A DNA stretch of 64,000 nt from Sambucus nigra (taxonomy: Eukaryota > Streptophyta > Magnoliopsida > Dipsacales > Adoxaceae), in NCBI GenBank assembly GCA_949130495.1, contig OX422209.1, forward strand, positions 700,839,257-700,903,256, read 5' to 3'. How positions within the stretch are numbered: position 1 is the stretch's first letter; each line of letters begins with the position of its first letter. Below, piece by piece: positions 56,895-64,000 of this stretch. The translations under genes were made by a program, and so were the position numbers. A model generated the notes under the pieces. It searched no databases, was not told the origin of the DNA, and worked only from the letters and a program-made list of their open reading frames with translations.

Positions 56895-58186
56895 CTATCT
56901 GCAGCTACCAGAGGAGTCCGCTCCATCATCATCATCTGCATCCTGGGGTCCCCAAACTTCCCCTGCCTGAATGGAGTGTCACAGACGCTCCAGGGACCGA
57001 TAAGCTCGAACCAGCTTCAGAAAAACTACCACACCTCCCTCCATGATATCAGACAAAATAAGCCACCTTTGTCCATTCTCCACTGCCAACATCTTGCTGA
57101 CCACCCTCCTTCATAACCACTTCATATAATCCCCAGAGATTTGCCAAACTCTCCCAACAGACTGAGAAGGATGGGTCGACGGACGCCAATTCTCCCACAT
57201 AGAGTCGAACCGCATGCACAGACGCTCAGTTAAATCTTCATTCGGAAAGAAGTCTAGTGTCCGAGGTGTCACGACCTGCTCCCAGCCAAATTAGCGCAGG
57301 ATTCGCCAAGGTAAATAGAAAGAGGTCTGTCTGAGACCAATGAGCCGGACGTACGGGTATTCCCCCAGCTCCAGAATAGGTAGCAACTGTCCCCACCAAG
57401 ACACTGACCAGCACATATTTAGAGCCCCATGCTCCATAAACCAGTTCTCCCATCTCTCAATATCCAAGCCAACAGTGATGAAGTGGCGTAAAAAGAAGTT
57501 GGGTACAACCGATAAAGGATACTCTGGAGGAGTCACTAGGCGAAGTCTCTCAGACAACCACATAAACAGCATCACGGGGCTACCCCTCAAGAAGTCATAA
57601 CGACCTTCTCGTCAGGCATCCAGGACATTCAAGGTCTCTGCCAGTATCACTGTCGTCAGATTACGACGGTATGACATCCAAGAAATAATGGCAGCATGTT
57701 ATGGGTCCACCAGTAGTTCCTAGTCACCAACATCAATTTTGATACTAAGCCCAGAACAACGACTCCGGCGTATCCAGCATCGCCAGCCTCCTGCAAATGC
57801 ACGGACTGTAACACCACTGAAAGATAGATCATTCCTCCAGTAACCAATGGTCTGGTCACCGAAGATGAAATGCAAAGAAGCCCAGCCAAAAAATCCCTGG
57901 GAGAACGGTAAAATTCGAGTAAAGTTGCGGCAACAATGGGATTTATCCCCAGCATGGCAAAAAATTCCTCGTAGATAGGACAAACTTCATCCAACCCAAA
58001 GAAGAATACATGGTTTTTGGGATACCAAAATTATATCTCTGTCATCAGCATATTCCACTCAAGGGGCCGATTTCTCCACAAAGAGACTCAACGCATGTTG
58101 AAATCATCGTAGTCAACATTATAAAAGCACATTGATTCCAAGGTTTCGAGCTAGTTATCAAACTCAATGCTACCAAGGAGAGCCAT
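56895..58186 (-). pseudogene. Antisense gene of the Tat element (DUF7745-like)
   Basis: Minus strand, ATG at 58186 (MALLGSIEFDN), last stop at 56897-56895. Readable blocks: FFGLDEVCPIYEEFFAMLGI, then in a second frame ILAETLNVLDA...YDFLRGSPVMLFMWLSERLR, SWWGQLLPILELGEYPYVRL and IGLRQTSFYLPWRILR, then DFFPNEDLTERLCMRFDSMW and an acidic tail (DADDDGADSSG). The pattern 'ILAETL-LD...GSP-L-WL-ERL' and 'YPYV-L-GL--SFY-PWRILR' matches proteins encoded antisense between pol and the 3' LTR in Tat-clade elements (DUF7745-type, recalled from memory). Two or more stops near the N-terminus and frameshifts near 57640 and 57590 inactivate it. Molecular role unknown. Confidence 0.6.
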
Positions 58187-58246
58187 CTTGCAAAGCTAAG
58201 AAACAGTAGACAAGTGAAGGTGTGATAAAAACACTCCACCCTTACC

Positions 58247-58256
58247 CCTTTTTATA
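58247..58256 (-). promoter_or_regulatory. TATA box of the antisense gene
   Basis: TATAAAAAGG on the minus strand, about 60 bp before ATG 58186 and identical to the LTR TATA box. Upstream there is CTGCCTATCAGCAGTTAGG, resembling CTGCCTATTGGCAGTG in the LTR U3, so the promoter may derive from an LTR. Inference from sequence only. Confidence 0.5.
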
Positions 58257-58752
58257 CTTGAAAACCCTCACAAAGGACATGACCCCTACAGAAATATAAA
58301 GAAATCCTACCCCACAAATTACAAGAGGCCGAAGAGGGCACTAACCAAAGCTTTGAATTGATGGGACTGGACCTAACTGCTGATAGGCAGGACAAGGGGC
58401 TTGCCGATCGGCAACCCCCTATTTTTGGAAATTTTCCTTTTTCCTTTTATTTCAAAATCAGAAGCTCAATAAAAATAAATTGATATTCTCAACGGAATTT
58501 CAAAAATCCTCTTCCACCCCTATATAATTTCTCATTTTTAAAACCTCCCTTCAAAATCCTAAAAATATCTCTTTTTACGGTCTCAGCAACAAAGTAAAAA
58601 GTGCATGTGCATTCATTCATTCACCATTAATAAAGATAATAAAAAAAATCCCATTGCATTGCATATATATATTCTTCTATGTTACATCAAATTTTGTAGG
58701 AAAACAAAACAACGGGACTCAAACCGAACCCACATTCTCTTCACCCCTCTCT
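58257..58752. other. Spacer upstream of antisense gene
   Basis: Holds the LTR-U3-like words noted for the antisense promoter and A/T-rich DNA. No coding signal. Confidence 0.45.
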
Positions 58753-59326
58753 CTAAGAGCTTCCACCCTTGCGATGCGCTCTCTTTCCCCTATGGCGAGA
58801 CGACGAACCACCACTACTTGAGCCAGAGTCCTCCCCGGACGAAGCAGATGGAACCAAGAAAGAAGGAACCGGGACCGCATCCAGAATATGGGAAGTTACC
58901 AAAGATATCCAGTCTCTTATGTCACTCAGCCAAGTGGTTGTCACCCGGACTTGCTTCAAGAAGAAGGTAAAACCAGTATCAAAGAAGGATCAAAACAGAA
59001 AAGGAACCGAAAAGAGGAAGAAGGTATACCATAGGACGAAGAACCTCCTCTGTGAAACCCATCTCCTCCGGATTCATCGCATGAGGATGGAGCAACATGG
59101 GGACCATCCCTCCATCATCCCTCCGAATGTTGTATGAAGGGGTATGCAATCGCACGAAGGGAACCTCTGAAGTTGCCGTCGCCGCAGACGCCGACGGACC
59201 ACCGCCGCTGTGCGAAAACCCCACCGCCTGACTCGAACCAGCAAGAGGGAAAGGCATGGCATCATATATGTTGGGTGCCATCAACCAGCTCGTCACAAAG
59301 TCAATATAGTCATACGACGCAGCCAT
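58753..59326 (-). CDS. Second antisense ORF with a predicted intron, unknown function
   Basis: Exon 1 runs 59326-59030 (MAASYDYIDFVTSWLMAPNI ... MNPEEMGFTEEVLRPM), a 76-nt intron 59029-58954 (starts GTATACC, ends CTTGAAG after a T/C-rich stretch), exon 2 runs 58953-58753 (QVRVTTTWLSDIRDWISLVT ... RHRGKRAHRKGGSS, stop). The splice keeps the frame and gives about 165 residues, Ser/Gly-rich in the middle, with a basic end. It lies on the strand of the other antisense gene, about 0.57 kb upstream of it. A further upstream stretch (59512-59340; EEEVVVPLLQPLTSMRQKRL) in another frame may be its older N-terminus. I do not recognise the family. It is the only multi-exon frame without stops in this element. 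Confidence 0.4.
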
Positions 59327-59514
59327 ATCAGTATAAACAAGTAGGACTCGCTAATCATCGATGCGATCCTCGCATCCTTCGGCAGCAGCCGCTTCTGCCT
59401 CATAGACGTAAGAGGCTGCAGAAGTGGCACCACCACCTCCTCCTCTGTAATCTGCTGAACCACCTTCTCCCCGAGATACTAAGAGTGGGAAAACTCATGC
59501 GCCAGTAAGTGTCG

Positions 59515-59664
59515 CATGTGTCTAGAAGTCGTGATAAGTGGGCAAACTCATAAATATAAAAAATAATTAAATTCATAATTATTAAAAAATAAAAGGTGCT
59601 ACAATCGACTCCGCTTTTTTCTACCTTTGAATTATGATCACTTATCACGACTTCCAAACAGATG
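59515..59664. mobile_element. Small foldback (MITE-like) element
   Basis: A 16-bp perfect inverted repeat, GAAGTCGTGATAAGTG at 59525-59540 and its complement at 59639-59654, extending imperfectly about 10 bp outward (CATGTGTCTA / CATCTGTTTG). The A/T-rich interior is about 98 bp. No clear target duplication, so the superfamily is undetermined. It lies at the right edge of recognisable Tat DNA. Confidence 0.5.
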
Positions 59665-60756
59665 TCAACCTTTTCCATTAGGTCCGATAATCCCCCCAAC
59701 ATGAGCTTATATACAAAAGCCTATTTTAAAACAAAAGTTCTCTCTTCTTATTGAGAGACTTTTATATCCTTTATTAGTCCATGTATGGTTATGCCTTGTG
59801 ATGGATCTATGGTGCGTTGCTTACCTTATGTAGTCGTCATCTCACCTTCGATAAAATCTGGTCAAGATCAAGCTTTAAATCTTTTCCCGCCTTTGGGATC
59901 TAGTTGGATTACTGCTCTCCCATTAAATTGGCATTTCTCCTATTAAAGGGACATCCATCATTGGAATATATAAATATTTACTCATGCAGTTTTAACAACT
60001 TTAAAAGTTATTGGTCCTTTTCTCCACTACTTATGGTACAGTACTTATCTTTTCCTCTATTTTCACATCTATAAAGATTCCATTTATGAATTTTGATCTC
60101 TATTTGACTTGCTTGGATAGTTTAAGTTTTCCTCAAATTTTTAGGGTTTATGTGTTTTATTTCAATTTGAATTATCATGTGATGCTTTATATTTATTTTT
60201 AACTTTTAGTGAGAAATGGATCTTTCTTTCAAAAAATATATATATTAATAGTCATAGTAATAGCGAGTCATGTGAAATGGAAACAATAATATAAATTTGT
60301 TGATCGTTCCCAAATAAGGATTAACATAATCCTCCAATGTGATTGATTGAAATATGAATGACTCGGTAATAAATTTTTTTACTTTTAGGAGTAACAGTTA
60401 TCAAATCTCATTCACTTGGTCAATGAGACAAGAGATCATTTGACCGACTCAATGATAATATCTTGTTACCTAGTTTTTTGCAAAAACAAAAAACATCAAA
60501 TCTTTAAAAATGCAGAACTTCAGATCTACAAATCCAAATTTCACAAAATTTATATATTTTGAATCTACTCGTCAAGATTTATCAAATAACATATATATAT
60601 TCAATATTTTTTGACGAAAAAATCAAAGCAGATAAATTTACTGTTTCTGTAAAACCTCCATTTTTTCAACAAAAACTTCATCTTTTTTCTTGGCAAAAAC
60701 TCTTTTCCATCTTGGGTGATGGTGTTGCTGGCATGGAATAAAAAAACAAAAAAAAT

Positions 60757-60797
<41 letters not shown>

Positions 60798-60829
60798 GAT
60801 GAGAGAAAAACACTCCTATGAGAATTCCG
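59665..60829. other. Intergenic DNA with a (GA)n run
   Basis: A/T-rich DNA with no gene or LTR feature recognised. A (GA)n microsatellite occupies about 60761-60795, just before the inferred copia LTR. Confidence 0.5.
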
Positions 60830-61181
60830 TGTTATAGTAAAATTTAATATATGGGCTTATATATAAAATAAATATGAATTATAGGCTATCAAGTAAAATT
60901 AGGTCAATTAAAGTGATTAATTTAAGTTTCGAGGCGTTACTAATGTATTATTAAAGTGTGGATTTTAATGTGTAGAGACAAGCGTAATTTTTATTTTTAT
61001 GATGGGTTAAAATAGAAATATACGAAATATGAAAGGACACGATTGTCTTATAAATAGGGGGTCATGGTCCCCAGATCACACTACACCATTCTTTCAAAAT
61101 CAGTATTTATATTTATTGATAATTCAATATGAATGTTCCTGTTTGTATGATGGTTTTCACAAAATAGAAATTAATCCAACA
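60830..61181 (+). repeat. 5' LTR of the copia element (start uncertain)
   Basis: Ends TTAATCCAACA 2 bp before the primer site. TATA-like CTTATAAATAGGGG lies at 61046-61059. The start is placed at TGTTATAG by plausibility alone; no second LTR is available for comparison. Confidence 0.5.
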
Positions 61182-61183
61182 TG

Positions 61184-61194
61184 TGGTATCAGAG
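61184..61194 (+). other. Primer binding site, tRNA-iMet type
   Basis: TGGTATCAGAG, a perfect match to the common tRNA-iMet complementary site of copia elements. Confidence 0.85.
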
Positions 61195-61523
61195 TTATTT
61201 CATGTTGAATTGTTGGGAATATATTAGAAAGGTTTTAATATTAATTTTGGGCAGAAAATAAATTTTCCAAAAGTTCAATATTTTCGAAAAAATTTAGTAC
61301 AAAAATATTCCTTGTTTCATTATGATTCCAACGATATATAATTCATGAAATTTGGACTTTTGGATGATTTTATATGAATTTTTGAAGATTAAGAAAAACT
61401 TTGGATATGTTGTTAATGGAGGTTCTCGAACAGCAAAGAAGATGACACAAAACCACGTAGTTTTGGGTAACCGATGACATTTTTTTATTGTTTTCATTAT
61501 ATGTTCTCTTCATATTAATGTAA

Positions 61524-61596
61524 CTTCATGGTAGTTCAATGGTAAGGGGCGTTTTTGGGTTCTAGAAGGTCAAGAGTTCAATTCTTGGTATACCCT
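61524..61596 (+). other. tRNA-like segment (A and B box), plus strand
   Basis: A box TAGTTCAATGG (61532-61542) fits the Pol III consensus; a diverged B box GAGTTCAATTC is at 61574-61584. Shares GAAGGTCAAG-GTTC with the inverted segment at 61640-61716. Probably a SINE or tRNA-pseudogene relic. Confidence 0.4.
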
Positions 61597-61639
61597 ATTT
61601 TTGTAAGACATAAAACAGAGTAAAAAGCTTATTATGAAG

Positions 61640-61716
61640 GCTAAGGGGTTTCGAACCCTTGACCTTCCAAATCCGAAATCTCTAATTTAATGCCATCAGC
61701 CACTTAGGCTAAGCAA
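61640..61716 (-). other. tRNA-like segment (A and B box), minus strand
   Basis: On the minus strand, A box TAGCCTAAGTGG (about 61711-61700) and B box GGTTCGAAACC (61657-61647), 54 nt apart. Both fit the consensus better than the plus-strand copy. No complete cloverleaf was recognised, so a functional tRNA is not claimed. Confidence 0.45.
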
Positions 61717-62264
61717 CTCTTTGGTTATCTCATTGTTTGCAATTATATAATACGTATAGTTGCAGAATATTACATCCATGTTTACAAATTTAAATTCAAA
61801 TATTGATGTGTTTATATATATTTCGAGATAAATTAATTTAAATAATATGTCACCAAAGTGACCTCTTTTGTTCAATGAAAAATTAATTAATTTTATTTCA
61901 AAATATAAAAGGATTATGTTCTTGTAGTTTATGTGAATATTAATCCGCTCAAAGGAAGATTAATTTTTAATAAAATTGCATGTGCCACTTTAATAATAAG
62001 CACGTGATAATTATTTAGTTTTACATATGAATAATAAATCGACCCGCAGGAAGAATTATTATTAGATATGTTCTTATTATCAGTGTTTGATTATTACAGC
62101 AAGATATCACTTACAAGTTAATATTTTTTCCAAAGATAAAATATTAATAGAGTGTTTGATATCTTAAAATGGGGTTTGCCTTTATTTGAATTTATTTTTT
62201 ATTTAAGAATTATATGAGCTAGTTTTATTTGTTTGTTGTTCTCGGATTAAGCTATCAGTTTCGC

Positions 62265-63573
62265 TTCCAACATTACTGCCAGTATTAATTTTATTCCTAT
62301 GCTTAATGGCACAAACTTTAAGTCATGGCAAGAGAACCTTCATATAGTTCTCGGTGTCATAGATTTGGACCTTGCGTTAAGGGTTCCTTCTCATGCACCT
62401 CTTACAGATAAAAGTTCCTCTCATGACAAAAAGGACTTTGAAAGGTGGGAGAAGTAAAATTGCATGTGTTTGATGATCATAAAGAAGGCCATTCCAAAAG
62501 CATTCAGGGGCACAATATCGGAAATGATAAAGGAAGCCAAAGAGCTCCTACAAGAAATTAGGAATAGATTTACCAAGAATGAAAAGACTGAAATAAGTAC
62601 ACTTTTGGAAAGTCTCATCTCAATGAAATATAAAGGTAATGGGAATATTAGGGAGTACATTATGGAAATGTATCATCTCGCTTCAAAGTTAAGAGCGCTT
62701 AAGCTTGATCTCTCAGAGGATTTGCTTGTGCATTTGGTAATGATATCTCTTCCCACATAATTTAGTCAATTTAAGGTGAGCTACAAATGCCAAAAGGAGA
62801 CTTGGTCTCTTAATGAGCTCATCTCACATTGTGTGTAAGAAGAGGAAAGACTGAAGCAAGATAAGACAGAAAGTGCTCATTTGGCTAGTACTTCCAAGGA
62901 CAATGGGAATAAAAGAAATAAGGATAAAAAAGCTGCAGTGGTTCCATAACCAAAGAAATAACATAAAGAAAAAAATGTTGATGGTTGTTTCTCCTGTGGA
63001 GCTGCGGGACATAGGAAGAAGCAGTGTACCAACTATCATGCTGGGCGTGTAAAGAAAGGCACACTTATTACTCTTGTTTGTTCTGAGGTTAATTTGACTT
63101 CGGTACCTAAACACACTTGGTGGATAGATTCTGGTGCAACCACTCACATCAGTGTGTCTATACAAGGTTGCCTGAGTTGTCAAAAGCCAAATGATGGTGA
63201 AAGATACATTTTTTTGGGCGATGGCAAGAAGGTTAAAGTTGAAGCAATTGGGATATTTAGGTTATTATTGAACCCTGGTACTTATTTGGATTTGAATGAG
63301 ACATTTATCGTACCGTCATTTAGACGGTATTGTTTTCTATTTCTGTATTAGACAAATTTTGTTATACTTGTTCCTTTGGAAATAATAAATTGAGTCTTCT
63401 TCATAATTCAAATTTGGTTGGTACCCTTTATATGCTTGATACTGTTGCTTCATATCATGAAATCTTGCAATTAAGTACTCGAGGTATTAAAAGAAAAATA
63501 ACCAACAAGAATTCCGCATCATTATGGCATAAGAGATTAGGTCACATCTCCCAAAGGAGAATTGAACGACTTG
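62265..63573 (+). pseudogene. Copia gag-protease-GAG-pre-integrase fragment
   Basis: Gag: NFIPMLNGTNFKSWQENLHI and LGVIDLDLALRVPSHAPLTD, TAA at 62456, then MIKEAKELLQEIRNRFTKN, REYIMEMYHLASKLRALKL. A perfect CX2CX4HX4C knuckle, CFSCGAAGHRKKQC, lies near 62990. Protease has WWIDSGATTHIS near 63120 (D-S-G-A). GAG-pre-integrase has LDKFCYTCSFGNNKLSLLHN and LWHKRLGHISQRRIERL. Stops at 62456, 62758, 62836, 62947 and 62959, and a frameshift near 63328, precede truncation by CACTA at 63573. The initiator region lacks an obvious ATG. Lineage within copia not resolved. Confidence 0.85.
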
Positions 63574-64000
63574 CACTACACCAAAATGGGCAAATTGTCA
63601 CCTTTCAGCCGGCCAGCCTTATCAAGATCATTGACCGTGACAAAAAAACACGCATTTTATATCACGGTCATTGACCTTGACACGACCGTGACAACGAATT
63701 GTCACGGTCATTGACCGTGACAAGTCCGTGACAAGTCCGTGGCAAGTAAATTTGTCACGGACTTGTCACGGTCAATGACCGTGACAATTCGTGTCACGGT
63801 CAAAGACCTTGACACGACCGTGACAATGTTCGCAGCAAAAACCCTATCCCCCTTCTTTTTTGCCTCCCGCGTCGTTCCCTCCATCTCTCTCTCTCTCTCG
63901 ACGCTGCTCTCTCTCTCTCTCTACTTTCAGGTCCATTTTTTCTCTCTCTCTCTCTCTCTCTTCCATTTATATATATATTTGTGTGTATATTTATGTGTGT
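63574..64000. mobile_element. CACTA transposon 2, left end
   Basis: Starts CACTACACCAAAATGG, the same 16 bases as CACTA 1. Followed by palindromic subterminal repeats TGTCACGGTC/GACCGTGACA (63595-63830), then (CT)n and TATA/GT microsatellite in the same order as in CACTA 1. The possible target duplication is TTG (63571-63573). The rest lies beyond the window. Confidence 0.92.

Larger units (their letters stand above)
46206..59514 (+). mobile_element. Tat/Ogre-type LTR retrotransposon (Ty3/gypsy), 3' end missing
   Basis: 5' LTR beginning TGTAGACACCCC, an Ogre/Tat-type primer site, a long leader, gag, protease, RT, two RNase H domains, integrase, then two genes on the opposite strand. Dual RNase H and antisense genes between pol and the 3' LTR are known features of the Tat clade. 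Frames are broken at many points. No second TGTAGACACCCC LTR start appears before the window end, so the 3' part is deleted or replaced. The right boundary given is approximate. Confidence 0.88.
60830..63573 (+). mobile_element. Ty1/copia element, 5' part, cut by CACTA
   Basis: LTR (about 60830-61181), primer site, a 1.1-kb leader, gag and the start of pol, ending in the GAG-pre-integrase domain where a CACTA element inserted. Downstream parts, if present, are beyond the window. Stops and a frameshift show it was already decaying. Confidence 0.82.

Noticed and set aside
61640..61716. Functional tRNA gene
   Set aside because: A and B boxes are present but acceptor and anticodon stems could not be paired convincingly.
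46206..64000. A 3' LTR for the Tat element
   Set aside because: No second TGTAGACACCCC start or copy of the U3 blocks was found to the window end.

Overview
The window looks like heterochromatic plant nuclear DNA. It is AT-rich, has no intact host gene, and is almost entirely nested LTR retrotransposons plus CACTA DNA transposons. The families (Athila, Tat with an antisense gene, chromovirus, Sirevirus-like and other Ty1/copia, En/Spm-type CACTA, Au-like SINE, PPR and FBD-type F-box relics) are all angiosperm families. Species cannot be named. All boundaries, domains and repeats were read by eye; no database search was run.

Layout. 1-9.1 kb: low-copy-looking DNA with a dead PPR gene (1840-2630, +), a dead F-box/LRR gene (3358-3956, -), simple repeats and an Au-like SINE tail. 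9177-25246: Athila-like element 1 (+), whose 5' LTR is split by a 4.64-kb CACTA element (10285-14928) with a TTA target duplication; the 3' LTR still shows the empty site. 25247-26024 and 38597-39027: a collapsed chromovirus (element X, +). Inside its 3' LTR sits Athila-like element 2 (26025-38596, +) with two LTRs and a CTTGT target duplication. 39028-40204 and 44152-46205: a second chromovirus copy (element Y, -). It is interrupted by a coding-empty Sirevirus-like copia element (40205-44151, -, ATCTC target duplication). 46206 to about 59510: a Tat/Ogre-type element (+) with a tRNA-Arg-type primer site, gag, protease, RT, two RNase H domains and integrase, then two genes on the opposite strand; no 3' LTR is seen. 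60830-63573: 5' part of a Ty1/copia element, cut by a second CACTA copy (63574 to window end).

How the parts relate. No element has an uninterrupted gag-pol; all carry stops, frameshifts or deletions. The order of events can be read from nesting: chromoviruses X and Y came first; Athila-2 and the Sirevirus-like element inserted into them; Athila-1 and the copia element were hit by CACTA copies of one family.

The most notable non-standard structures are: (i) palindromic subterminal repeats shared by both CACTA copies; (ii) a TATA box with conserved ~95-bp spacing in front of the extra third ORF of both Athila elements; (iii) an antisense gene in the Tat element with its own TATA box, plus a second antisense ORF with a plausible 76-nt intron; (iv) matched GGTCCGG/CGGATC-rich tracts in the LTR U3 and post-pol spacer of both Athila elements; and (v) two head-to-head Pol III-promoter-like (tRNA-related) segments in the copia leader.
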